Below, piece after piece: positions 8,933 through 17,453 of a stretch of 47,734 nt of DNA. Source of the DNA: Candidatus Colinaster equi. GTDB taxonomy: Bacteria > Bacillota > Clostridia > Lachnospirales > Lachnospiraceae. The notes beneath the pieces are model-generated. The model searched no databases, was not told where the DNA came from, and saw only the letters and a program-made list of their open reading frames with translations. How positions within the stretch are numbered: the first letter of the stretch is position 1; each line of letters starts with the position of its first letter. The stretch covers positions 1 to 47,734 of the forward strand of contig JAGHVF010000003.1 in assembly GCA_018064425.1 (NCBI GenBank), in the 5' to 3' direction. Made by a program: the position numbers and the translations under genes.

Positions 8933-10162
8933 ATGAAAAAATTAACAGCTTTACTTATTTCAGTTGTAATGGTTGTATCTCTTTGTGCATGTGGAAATGC
9001 TGCTGCAAATACAGCATCAGATTCTAATGCAGATGCTCAGGCTTCTGAGGGTACAACTGTAAAGGCAGGTTTTATCTGCTTACATGATGAGAATTCAACA
9101 TATGACCTTAACTTCATTAACGCAGCTAAGGAAGCGTGTGACTCAATGGGTATTGAGTATGTAATCAAGACAAATATTCCTGAAGGTCAGGAATGTGCGG
9201 ATGCTGCTATGGAACTTGCAGATGAAGGATGCAATTTCGTATTTGCAGATTCATTCGGTCACGAGGATTATATGATTGAAGCAGCTAAGGAATATCCTGA
9301 AGTACAGTTTGCTCATGCAACAGGTACAAAGGCTCATACAGAAGGTCTTGAGAACTTCCACAATGCATTTGCTTCAATTTACGAAGGAAGATATCTTGCA
9401 GGTATTGCTGCAGGTATGAAGCTTAATGAGATGATTGATGCCGGTGAGATTACAGCTGATCAGGCAAAGATTGGATATATTGGTGCATATACATATGCCG
9501 AGGTTATTTCAGGTTATACATCATTCTTCCTTGGCGCTCGTTCTGTATGTCCTTCAGCTACTATGGAAGTAACATTTACAGGTTCATGGTATGATGAGAC
9601 AGCTGAGAAGGAAGGCGCAAACACACTTATTAAGAATGGTTGTGTACTTATCAGCCAGCATGCGGATTCAATGGGTGCTCCTACAGCTTGTGAGACAGCA
9701 GGTGTTCCAAATGTATCATACAATGGTAGTACAGCAAGTGTAGCTCCAAATACATTTATTGTTTCATCAAGAATTAACTGGGCTCCATATTTCGAATATG
9801 CAATCGGATGTATGCAGTCAGGTACAGCAATCGCTACTGATTGGGTTGGTACAATTGCAACAGGTTCTGTATGTCTTACAGAGTTTGGTGATACTGTAGC
9901 AGAAGGAACAGCTGATGCTGTTGAAGCTGCAAAGGCTGATATTGAAGCCGGTAAGGTACATCCATTTGATATAACAACATTTACAGTTGAAGGAAAGCAG
10001 CTCGATTCTTATGAGGCTGATGTTGATACAGATGCTGATTACACACCTGATCATGATGTAGTTGTTGATGGTTATTTCAATGAGTCAGGTGAAGAATTCC
10101 GTTCAGCTCCTTACTTTGATGTAAGAATCGATGGAATTACTCTTCTTGATGAGCAGTACTAA
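8933..10162 (+). CDS. Bmp-family purine-nucleoside-binding lipoprotein
   Basis: Extracellular binding component of an ABC nucleoside importer. The ATG at 8933 has AGGAG 7 bases upstream and begins a lipoprotein signal peptide: MKK, a hydrophobic core, then the lipobox LCAC with lipidated C20. A Ser/Ala/Asp-rich linker (about 22-42) precedes the Bmp domain, which has the typical AHATGTK segment and EGRYLAGIAAG helix. 409 aa. The longer frame from 8831 includes the terminator and promoter and is rejected. The genes following (double ATPase, two permeases) complete the system. The codons look biased to a restricted set, in line with high expression. Specificity for guanosine, inosine or related nucleosides is inferred from the family. 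Confidence 0.93.
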   Translation: MKKLTALLISVVMVVSLCACGNAAANTASDSNADAQASEGTTVKAGFICLHDENSTYDLNFINAAKEACDSMGIEYVIKTNIPEGQECADAAMELADEGCNFVFADSFGHEDYMIEAAKEYPEVQFAHATGTKAHTEGLENFHNAFASIYEGRYLAGIAAGMKLNEMIDAGEITADQAKIGYIGAYTYAEVISGYTSFFLGARSVCPSATMEVTFTGSWYDETAEKEGANTLIKNGCVLISQHADSMGAPTACETAGVPNVSYNGSTASVAPNTFIVSSRINWAPYFEYAIGCMQSGTAIATDWVGTIATGSVCLTEFGDTVAEGTADAVEAAKADIEAGKVHPFDITTFTVEGKQLDSYEADVDTDADYTPDHDVVVDGYFNESGEEFRSAPYFDVRIDGITLLDEQY

Positions 10163-10223
10163 TTGTGATTGAAGATGCAACCATATCAAGATACTGTACT
10201 TGTATGAGTTGAATAATAATGCT

Positions 10224-10260
10224 AAAATTGCTAGGGAAACATTAATCCCTAGCAATTTTT
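10224..10260 (+). terminator. Strong hairpin between binding protein and ATPase genes
   Basis: Perfect 13-bp stem AAAATTGCTAGGG / CCCTAGCAATTTT with a 10-base loop and a T tract. As it lies inside the operon, it probably stops most transcripts after the lipoprotein gene, leaving less message for the membrane parts. Confidence 0.85.
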
Positions 10261-10282
10261 GTTGTAATAGGTTGAGGTATAT

Positions 10283-11827
10283 ATGAGCGAAACAAAGAAA
10301 GAAACAGCCATATCGGTTAGAGATTTGTCCAAATCATTTGGACATGTGCATGCCAATACACATGTGACTATGGATTTGTATAAGGGAGAGATACTTGCGC
10401 TTCTTGGAGAAAACGGAAGTGGTAAGACTACTCTTATGAATATGTTGGCAGGTATCTACTATCCGGATGAGGGTCAAATTTTTGTAAATGGAAAGGAAGT
10501 ATCAATTAGATCTCCTAAAGATGCATTTAATAACGGAATTGGTATGGTGCATCAGCATTTCAAATTGATAGATGTTCTTACAGCAGCCGAGAATATTATT
10601 CTTGGTGAAGAAGGTAAGCTTGACATAAAGAGTGCTTGCGCAAAGATTAGGGAAATATGTGACAAGTATGGATTTGACGTTGATCCGAATAAGAAAATAT
10701 TCAATATGAGTGTATCTGAAAAGCAGACTGTAGAGATTGTTAAAGTCCTTTACAGAGGTGCAGATATTCTCATTTTAGATGAGCCAACTGCTGTGCTTAC
10801 ACCACAGGAGACAGAGAAATTATTCGCTGTTATGCGTAATATGCGTTCCGATGGAAAGGCGATTATTATCATTACGCATAAATTGAATGAAGTAAAAGAG
10901 ATATCTGACAGAGTAGCTATCCTTAGACAGGGTGAATATATTGGTGATATGATCACTGCCAATACGAATGCTCAAGAGATGACAAATATGATGGTTGGTC
11001 GTCAAGTTGTGCTTAATATTGAAAGACCGCAACCATTGGAGGCTCCAAAGAAGAGATTGGTGGTTGAAGGTGTTACTGTTGTTGATGAAGAAGGTGTCAC
11101 AAAGCTTAAAGATATCAGTTTTGATGTGGAAAGCGGACAGATACTGGGTATTGCCGGAATCTCAGGTTGCGGACAGAAGGAATTGCTTGAAGCAATAGCC
11201 GGATTGCAACCTGTACAAAGCGGTTCAATCAGATATATTAATGACGATGGAACACAGGAAGAGCTTATCGGAATGGATCCGCAGAAGATTACGCAGATGG
11301 GTGTAGCGTTAAGCTTTGTTCCGGAAGACAGATTAGGAATGGGCCTTGTTGGTAATATGGATTTGGCAGAGAATATGATGCTACGTTCATTTAGAGATAA
11401 CAACACACCATTTACAGACAGAAAGAAGCCGCATGATTTGGCTGAGAAAATTGTGGATACTCTTGATGTTAAAACTCCCGGCATCGATACTCCGGTTAGA
11501 AAGTTGTCCGGTGGTAATGTACAGAAGGTTTTGGTCGGAAGAGAGATTGCAAATTCACCGAGCGTGTTGATGACAGCATATGCGGTTCGAGGATTGGATA
11601 TTAATTCGTCATATACAATATATGATTTGATTAATATGCAGAAAATTAAAGGTGTTGCCGTTATTTTTGTAGGTGAAGACCTTGATGTATTACTTCAGAT
11701 ATCAGATAGAATTCTTGTTTTGTGCGATGGACAGGTCAGCGGAATTATTGATGGCAAGACAGCTGATAAGAATACCGTCGGTATGATGATGACTAAGCTT
11801 GGAGGGGAGGATAAAAATGAAGACTAA
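10283..11827 (+). CDS. Nucleoside ABC importer, double ATPase subunit
   Basis: Cytoplasmic energy subunit of the Bmp importer, 514 residues, two fused ABC domains. Domain 1 has an intact Walker A (GENGSGKT, 42-49) and Walker B/LDEPTAVL, with the signature replaced by MSVSEKQ as in this family. Domain 2 is degenerate: its Walker A position reads GISGCGQKE without the Lys-Ser/Thr pair. Its signature LSGGNVQK is followed by VLMTAYAVRGLD, without the acidic Walker B pair, so only one hydrolysing site is expected. YufO/NupA relatives show similar decay in domain 2. The start has GAGG 7 bases upstream. The stop overlaps the next start by 11 bases. Confidence 0.95.
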   Translation: MSETKKETAISVRDLSKSFGHVHANTHVTMDLYKGEILALLGENGSGKTTLMNMLAGIYYPDEGQIFVNGKEVSIRSPKDAFNNGIGMVHQHFKLIDVLTAAENIILGEEGKLDIKSACAKIREICDKYGFDVDPNKKIFNMSVSEKQTVEIVKVLYRGADILILDEPTAVLTPQETEKLFAVMRNMRSDGKAIIIITHKLNEVKEISDRVAILRQGEYIGDMITANTNAQEMTNMMVGRQVVLNIERPQPLEAPKKRLVVEGVTVVDEEGVTKLKDISFDVESGQILGIAGISGCGQKELLEAIAGLQPVQSGSIRYINDDGTQEELIGMDPQKITQMGVALSFVPEDRLGMGLVGNMDLAENMMLRSFRDNNTPFTDRKKPHDLAEKIVDTLDVKTPGIDTPVRKLSGGNVQKVLVGREIANSPSVLMTAYAVRGLDINSSYTIYDLINMQKIKGVAVIFVGEDLDVLLQISDRILVLCDGQVSGIIDGKTADKNTVGMMMTKLGGEDKNED

Positions 11828-12920
11828 TAATAAAGAACCTCTTTTCCACGTTGTTCGACGTGACGATATGAGCAGAAAAAAAGCTTGGACCATTAGAGGA
11901 ATAGCATTGGTTGCAGCACTGATTGTATGTGCATTGATAACGACAGCATTGACAGGAGATAATCCTTTGTCTGTTTATGCAACAATTGTGTCCGGTGCGT
12001 TTGGCTCCAATCGTAAGACATGGGTTACATTTCAGAATCTTTCGGTTTTGTTAATAATATCATTAGCACTTACTCCTGCTTTCAGAATGAAATTTTGGAA
12101 TTGCGGTGGTGAAGGACAGGTACTTATCGGGGGATTGGCCTCTGCAGCAACGATGATATTGTTAGATGGTAAGCTCCCCAATGTATTGGTAATTATTATT
12201 ATGATTACTTCAAGTATACTTGCCGGTGCCATATGGGGACTTATTCCGGCGCTTTTTAAGGCGATTTGGAATACAAATGAGACATTGTCTACACTTATGA
12301 TGAATTATATTGCGACTCAGCTTGTTGCATTCTATACCGTCGTTTGGGAGAATCCTAAAGGATCGGGTAAGATTGGTATTATTAATCAGAACAGTTGTGT
12401 AGGATGGCTTCCTGAAATTGGCAATAAGTACTTTTTAAGTGTATTGGTTGCAATTGTTATTACGGTTATTCTATATATCTATCTGTATTACGGCAAACAT
12501 GGATATGAAGTATGTGTAGTTGGTGAAAGTGAGAGAACTGCACGTTATGTCGGTATAAAAGTTGAGAAGGTAATTATTAGAACAATGGTTTTGTCAGGAG
12601 CCCTTTGCGGTGTGGCAGGTTTGCTGTTGGTTGGTGGTATCAATCATACAATTACGACAACAATTGCCGGCGGCCAGGGATTTACGGCTATTATGGTAGC
12701 CTGGCTTGCAAAATTTAATCCAATTACGATGATATTTACCAGTTTTCTTATTATTTTCCTGGACAGAGGTGCAGGTGAAATAGCTACTGTTTTTGAATTG
12801 AATAAATCATTCTCTGATATTATTACGGGAATAATCCTCTTCTTCATTATCGGATGTGAATTCTTCATTTCGTATAAAGTAGTATTTAATAGTAAAAATG
12901 CAAAGGAGGAAAGAAAATAA
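11817..12920 (+). CDS. Nucleoside ABC importer permease, first subunit
   Basis: 367-residue integral membrane protein of the BPD_transp_2 (LivH/RbsC-like) fold, with a basic cytoplasmic N terminus and about 8-9 hydrophobic spans. The loop VGESERTARYVGI is the family's ATPase-contact segment. The ATG at 11817 lies inside the ATPase gene's end and has a very strong GGAGGGGAGG upstream; the in-frame TTG at 11799 is rejected. It matches NupP/YufP in position and length. It is coupled to the next permease by a one-base TAATG overlap, so the two are probably made together as a heterodimer. Confidence 0.92.
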   Translation: MKTNNKEPLFHVVRRDDMSRKKAWTIRGIALVAALIVCALITTALTGDNPLSVYATIVSGAFGSNRKTWVTFQNLSVLLIISLALTPAFRMKFWNCGGEGQVLIGGLASAATMILLDGKLPNVLVIIIMITSSILAGAIWGLIPALFKAIWNTNETLSTLMMNYIATQLVAFYTVVWENPKGSGKIGIINQNSCVGWLPEIGNKYFLSVLVAIVITVILYIYLYYGKHGYEVCVVGESERTARYVGIKVEKVIIRTMVLSGALCGVAGLLLVGGINHTITTTIAGGQGFTAIMVAWLAKFNPITMIFTSFLIIFLDRGAGEIATVFELNKSFSDIITGIILFFIIGCEFFISYKVVFNSKNAKEERK

Positions 12921-13906
12921 TGTTTGATTTAGTGACATTTATCCCTCGTGCGGTTGGACAGGGAATTCCCCTTCTTTTTGGTAGTACAGGTGAAATACTT
13001 ACAGAGAAATCCGGTAATCTCAATCTTGGTATTCCGGGTGTTATGTATGTAGGTGGTATTTGTGGTGTAATAGGTGCGTTTTTCTATGAGCAGAGCGGAA
13101 GTAATATTCCTGCGTTGTCCATTATGATACCTTTATTATGTTCGCTTGTTGGCTCGTTGCTTATGGGACTTATCTTTTGCTTCCTTACAGTATCATTGCG
13201 AGCTAATCAGAATGTAACAGGTCTTGCAATGACAACATTCGGTGTTGGTGTAGGTAACTTCTTCGGTGGCTCTTTAATTAAGATATCCGGTGCCGACGTT
13301 CCTTCGATTGCGTTGTCTGCAACAAGTGCGGTATTTAGCAAGAAACTTCCTTTTGCGGGAAAATGCGGATGGTTTGGCGAGATATTCCTGTCATACGGAT
13401 TTTTGGCATATTTGGCAATCATAATTGCATTGGTTGCTGCTTATATCATTAAACATACCAGAGTCGGCTTGCATTTACGTGCGGTCGGTGAAGACCCTGC
13501 AACAGCTGATGCTGCCGGAATTAATGTTATTGCGTACAAATACTTTGCAACATGTATCGGATGTATGATTGCCGGCCTTGGTGGTTTGTATTATGTTATG
13601 GATTATGCTTGCGGAGTATGGAGTAATGATGCTTTCGGTGATAGAGGATGGCTTGCAATTGCTCTTGTAATCTTTACAATATGGAGACCTAATGTCAGCG
13701 TATTGGCTTCAATAATGTTTGGTGGATTGTATATTTTGTATATGTATATTCCGACAGGAATGGAGCATATGGAGATTAAAGAATTATATAAGATGTTGCC
13801 ATATGTGGTAACGTTAATTGTTCTTGTAATAACCAGTATGAGAAATAAACGTGAAAATCAGCCGCCGGAATCTCTTGGACAGGCATATTTCAGAGAAGCG
13901 AGATAG
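12920..13906 (+). CDS. Nucleoside ABC importer permease, second subunit
   Basis: 328 residues, mostly membrane spans, YufQ/NupQ-like. The N-terminal GEILTEKSGNLNLGIPG sequence is a hallmark of this permease type, and the GEDPATADAAGINV segment is the ATPase-contact loop. AAAGGAGGA ribosome site; the start overlaps the stop of the first permease. It is the last gene of the operon, followed by a bidirectional terminator shared with the convergent LacI-type gene. Confidence 0.93.
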   Translation: MFDLVTFIPRAVGQGIPLLFGSTGEILTEKSGNLNLGIPGVMYVGGICGVIGAFFYEQSGSNIPALSIMIPLLCSLVGSLLMGLIFCFLTVSLRANQNVTGLAMTTFGVGVGNFFGGSLIKISGADVPSIALSATSAVFSKKLPFAGKCGWFGEIFLSYGFLAYLAIIIALVAAYIIKHTRVGLHLRAVGEDPATADAAGINVIAYKYFATCIGCMIAGLGGLYYVMDYACGVWSNDAFGDRGWLAIALVIFTIWRPNVSVLASIMFGGLYILYMYIPTGMEHMEIKELYKMLPYVVTLIVLVITSMRNKRENQPPESLGQAYFREAR

Positions 13907-13968
13907 TGTGTTGATTATAGATAATACAATCGAGGTTAACATAACAAATAGACGCTTGTGAGAATACA

Positions 13969-14014
13969 AAAAGGAATCGCAAATGTATAGTAGATGTACA
14001 TTGCGATTCCTTTT
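13969..14014. terminator. Bidirectional terminator between convergent genes
   Basis: AAAAGGAATCGCAA pairs perfectly with TTGCGATTCCTTTT, extended by TGTA/TACA across a one-base bulge. T-rich on both sides, so it serves the importer operon (plus) and the regulator gene ending at 14042 (minus). Confidence 0.85.
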
Positions 14015-14041
14015 ATGTTGTTGCTAATAATTCATATAATA

Positions 14042-15058
14042 CTATATTGTTTCTCTTATCTTTATATTCAATTCAGAATAGTAACAGTCATCCATTTGTG
14101 TGATATTGCCGGTTAAGTATTCCCACATTAGCTCGAGAGATTTTCGACCTTGCCAACGGGGACCTTGACATATAGTAGCGGTAATTATTCCTTCCTTAAG
14201 CATATCAATGGTAGTAGGGACATCATCATATGTGATTACACACATTTTATCACCCAGCCCCGCTTCTTTTAAGGCAATACATCCGCCATATACACCTGCT
14301 GCGGTAAAGAATAAAGCATTTATCTGTGGATGAGCGGTTAACATGTCGGTTACAATTTTGTGTGACTTGTTATCGTCATCATAATTCTCGTGACATTCAA
14401 TTATGTTGAAACGGTCATCGTGTTCCAATTGCTGTAAAAAACCTGTGTAACGCTGAGAATGACACAGAATATTGGAATCACCCATTATTACACCGACATT
14501 AACGGTGCCAGAGGTCATCTTCTGCATTAATGCACCGGCGGCTTTACCGGATGAAAGATAGTCACTACCGACATAGGTGAGTCTTTTGATATTATCTGCA
14601 TCGGAATTAACAGTAATTACCGGGATACCTGATTGAGAAAGGTCAATCAATTGTGCTCTGACTGCCGGATCATTGTATGGAGTGATAATCAGTCCTTGTA
14701 TCCCTTCGCTTAAGCAGACTTTAATAGCAGATAATTGAGCATCCGGATGATATGCGACACGCTTAATAACTATTTCGCAACCGTAAAAAGCAAGTTCTTC
14801 GGCTTTTTGTTCAAAGCCCTTTGTTACTTCGTCAAAGAAAGGATTCATTCGGCTGAAAATGATAATACCGATTAAATACTTTTTCTTTTGAGCTGCGAGA
14901 GCAATACCGGCTTTATTCGGTTTATAATCAAGCTCTTTTATTATTGCACGTACTCGTCTGGCGGTCTCTTCGTTAACACCGTCACGATTATTCAAAACTC
15001 TGTCAACGGTGCCGCGTGATACACCTGCTTTTGTCGCGATTTCTTTGATTGTTGCCAT
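14042..15058 (-). CDS. LacI/GalR-family transcription regulator
   Basis: 338 residues: an N-terminal LacI helix-turn-helix (MATIKEIATKAGVSRGTVD, hinge to about 60), then a periplasmic-binding-protein-like sensor domain. The recognition helix reads SRGTVDRVLNNR rather than the common SRATVSRVLN. The sensor half resembles sugar-binding proteins of the ribose/xylose type (SGIPVITVNSD, YVGSDYLSSGKAAGAL). The start is set by GAGG upstream of MATIKE; the longer frame from 15088 lacks a site. It is divergent from xylB with two palindromic operator candidates between them, so it likely represses both itself and the xylB operon until an inducing sugar binds. Confidence 0.92.
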   Translation of the reverse strand: MATIKEIATKAGVSRGTVDRVLNNRDGVNEETARRVRAIIKELDYKPNKAGIALAAQKKKYLIGIIIFSRMNPFFDEVTKGFEQKAEELAFYGCEIVIKRVAYHPDAQLSAIKVCLSEGIQGLIITPYNDPAVRAQLIDLSQSGIPVITVNSDADNIKRLTYVGSDYLSSGKAAGALMQKMTSGTVNVGVIMGDSNILCHSQRYTGFLQQLEHDDRFNIIECHENYDDDNKSHKIVTDMLTAHPQINALFFTAAGVYGGCIALKEAGLGDKMCVITYDDVPTTIDMLKEGIITATICQGPRWQGRKSLELMWEYLTGNITQMDDCYYSELNIKIRETI

Positions 15059-15118
15059 ACTACCTCTGCTAAATATGTTTTGTACCAATAATTTACCATA
15101 TTTCTATGAAAAAGTGAA

Positions 15119-15148
15119 ATTATCGTGCACTTTCGTGCACGTGCAAAA
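15119..15148 (-). promoter_or_regulatory. Regulator promoter overlapped by operator O1
   Basis: On the minus strand TTGCAC (15141-15146) and GATAAT (15119-15124) are spaced 16 bases. The operator-like TCGTGCACGTGCAAAA at 15133-15148 matches the perfect palindrome at 15258-15273 in 14 of 16 positions. An extra half site TCGTGCAC lies at 15123-15130. Binding here would block the regulator's own promoter. Confidence 0.6.
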
Positions 15149-15214
15149 TGAACAAAAAGATGAGTTGGAAAATGTTTGTTTTTAACAAACTTACTTTTGA
15201 AAACTAAGAAAAGA

Positions 15215-15243
15215 TTGAATATAGCGTCGGAATAGAATACTAT
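15215..15243 (+). promoter_or_regulatory. Promoter for the xylB operon
   Basis: TTGAAT (15215-15220) and TACTAT (15238-15243) with 17-base spacing. An overlapping TATTAT lies at 15241. Transcription would start near 15250, just upstream of operator O2. Confidence 0.45.
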
Positions 15244-15257
15244 TATATCATATCGAT

Positions 15258-15273
15258 TCGTGCACGTGCACGA
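15258..15273. promoter_or_regulatory. LacI-type operator O2, perfect palindrome
   Basis: TCGTGCACGTGCACGA is a perfect 16-bp palindrome with the central CG typical of LacI-family operators. It lies just after the presumed start of the xylB transcript and repeats the motif at 15133-15148. Confidence 0.75.
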
Positions 15274-15315
15274 TAGCTGAGTAATATTACATATATTTCT
15301 AGGAGGAAAAAAAGA

Positions 15316-16785
15316 ATGTTATACATTGGAATTGACCTTGGAACATCGGCTGTAAAGCTCCTTCTGATGGATGAGACGGGACATATTCATAAAATTGTCT
15401 CAAAGGAATACCCTCTATATTTCCCTCATCCGGGTTGGTCTGAACAAAAACCGGAAGATTGGTATGAACAGTCTATGGCAGGCCTTAAGGAATTGATTAG
15501 TGAATGTGATAAGAGCAAAGTTGCCGGAATTAGTTTTGGCGGTCAGATGCACGGGCTTGTTATTTTGGATAAGGATGACAATGTTATCAGACCTGCATTG
15601 CTTTGGAATGATGGTCGTACAACAAAGGAGTGCGATTATCTTAACGAAGTAATAGGTAAAGATAAGCTTAGCGAGTATACTGCCAATATTTCTTTCACCG
15701 GATTTACAGCTCCAAAGATTCTTTGGATTAAGAATAATGAGCCTGAGAATTTTGCAAAGATTGATAAGATAATGCTTCCTAAGGATTATCTTGCATATAA
15801 GTTATCAGGTGTTCATTGTACAGATGTATCTGATGCATCGGGCATGCTTCTTTTCGATGTTAAGAACAGATGTTGGTCAAAAGAGATGATGGAGATATGT
15901 GACGTTAAGGAGTCACAGCTTGCAAAAATCTATGAGAGCTATGAAGCAGTAGGAACATTGAAGGCTGATATTGCAAAGGAACTTGGTCTGAGTACAGATG
16001 TTAAGATTGTTGCAGGTGCCGGAGATAATGCAGCAGCAGCAGTAGGAACAGGTACTGTTGGAGACGGAATGTGTAACATTTCACTTGGAACGAGTGGAAC
16101 GATATTCATTTCTTCAAAATCTTTTGGTGTAGATGCAAATAATGCATTACATTCATTTGCACATGCAGACGGTAATTATCATCTTATGGGATGTATGCTT
16201 AGCGCTGCTTCATGTAACAAGTGGTGGATGGAAGAAATTATCGGAACAGAGGATTTTGCCGGTGAGCAAAAGGCTATAGATAAATTAGGTGAGAATCATG
16301 TGTATTTCCTGCCGTATCTTATGGGTGAGCGTTCTCCTCATAACGATCCGATGGCAAGGGGTACATTCATTGGTATGACAATGGATACAACAAGAGCAGA
16401 TATGACACAGGCAGTACTTGAGGGTGTTGCATTTGCGCTCAGAGATTCTTTTGAAGTAGCAAAATCTCTCGGAATCAAAATCGAGAGAACAAAGATATGC
16501 GGCGGCGGCGCGAAGAGCCCGTTGTGGAAAAAGATGATAGCCAATATTCTCGGAATAAAGGTCGATGTAATTGAGAGTGAAGAAGGTCCGGGATATGGTG
16601 GCGCTATGCTTGCAGCAGTTGCATGCGGTGAATTTGCATCTGTTGAAGAAGCAGCAGCAAAGCTTGTAAAAGTGGTAGATACGGTAGAACCTGATAAGGA
16701 TCTTACAGCTAAGTATGAAGAGAGATATCAGCAGTTTAAGCAGATTTATCCTGCAGTAAAGCCACTTTTTCAGATAATAAAGTAA
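15316..16785 (+). CDS. xylB: Xylulokinase-type FGGY sugar kinase
   Basis: Phosphorylates D-xylulose (or a close ketopentose) to the 5-phosphate for the pentose phosphate pathway. 489 aa. The N-terminal ATPase-fold GIDLGTSAVK, the substrate-loop FGGQMHGLV, RPALLWNDGRT, GFTAPKILW and LPKDYLAYKLSG are typical of XylB rather than of glycerol or ribulo-kinases. The FGGY signature region is seen as GGGAKSPLWKKM. Excellent AGGAGG site. It heads a three-gene operon with the cupin-like protein and the isomerase; spacings are 19 and 31 bases. XylB specificity is inferred from motif likeness only. Confidence 0.92.
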   Translation: MLYIGIDLGTSAVKLLLMDETGHIHKIVSKEYPLYFPHPGWSEQKPEDWYEQSMAGLKELISECDKSKVAGISFGGQMHGLVILDKDDNVIRPALLWNDGRTTKECDYLNEVIGKDKLSEYTANISFTGFTAPKILWIKNNEPENFAKIDKIMLPKDYLAYKLSGVHCTDVSDASGMLLFDVKNRCWSKEMMEICDVKESQLAKIYESYEAVGTLKADIAKELGLSTDVKIVAGAGDNAAAAVGTGTVGDGMCNISLGTSGTIFISSKSFGVDANNALHSFAHADGNYHLMGCMLSAASCNKWWMEEIIGTEDFAGEQKAIDKLGENHVYFLPYLMGERSPHNDPMARGTFIGMTMDTTRADMTQAVLEGVAFALRDSFEVAKSLGIKIERTKICGGGAKSPLWKKMIANILGIKVDVIESEEGPGYGGAMLAAVACGEFASVEEAAAKLVKVVDTVEPDKDLTAKYEERYQQFKQIYPAVKPLFQIIK

Positions 16786-16804
16786 AAAAGGGAGGATTGC
16801 GGTT

Positions 16805-17422
16805 ATGGTAATTAAAAAGGTTACCGATGCGGAATTTCGCAAGTATGGTCGTGTGATTTCAGAGATTGATTTCACAGAACTGTTGAAGGCTATGGATGAG
16901 ACACCTCTTCCGACAGGAGTTGAATATGAACCATCTGTTGCATGTCTTGAGGCAACATCTTTGATGGAGAAATTGCAGACAGTATACTATGGTGAACTTC
17001 CGATTCAGATTGGATATTGTAATGGTCACAATTATTTGCTTAATGCAGTTGAGTATCATCGTTCTTCTGAGCTTGATATTGCAGCAACAGATTGTATTTT
17101 GTTACTTGGATGCCAGCAGGATATTACAGACGATTACACATATGATACCAACAAGATTGAAGCGTTCATGTGCCCGAAGGGTGTTGGTGTAGAATTGTAT
17201 GCTACAACACTTCACTATGCACCATGTAGCGTAGGTGATAACGGATTCAAGGTAGTCATTGTACTTCCGAAGGATACAAATCTTGCATTGGATGAAAAGC
17301 ATGCCGGATATGAGGATGCACTTATTACTGCAAAGAATAAATGGTTAATCGGTCATGCAGAAGGCGGACTTGATGCAAATGCACATATTGGTTTGATTGG
17401 TCCTAATGTTAGTGTTAAATAA
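16805..17422 (+). CDS. DUF4867 cupin-like protein, probable sugar role
   Basis: 205 residues, no signal peptide or membrane span. I recognise it as DUF4867-like, a family without assigned activity that to my knowledge occurs with carbohydrate genes in Clostridia. The middle looks like a cupin core: EYHRSSELD (H85, E89), then GCQQDI, then PKGVGVELYATTLHYAP (H137). That order resembles ureidoglycolate lyase (AllA), whose cupin places metal or substrate residues at the same spots. Its place between xylB and the isomerase suggests an aldose isomerase, epimerase, mutarotase or lactonase step. The GGGAGG site lies about 9 bases before the ATG. Function unproven. Confidence 0.8.
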   Translation: MVIKKVTDAEFRKYGRVISEIDFTELLKAMDETPLPTGVEYEPSVACLEATSLMEKLQTVYYGELPIQIGYCNGHNYLLNAVEYHRSSELDIAATDCILLLGCQQDITDDYTYDTNKIEAFMCPKGVGVELYATTLHYAPCSVGDNGFKVVIVLPKDTNLALDEKHAGYEDALITAKNKWLIGHAEGGLDANAHIGLIGPNVSVK

Positions 17423-17453
17423 TTATTGTATATAAACTAAGGAGGAAATAGAA

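Noticed and set aside
11130-11640. Nucleoside ATPase second domain as evidence of a decaying gene
   Set aside because: Loss of Walker residues in domain 2 is usual in the NupA/YufO family, and the reading frame is intact.
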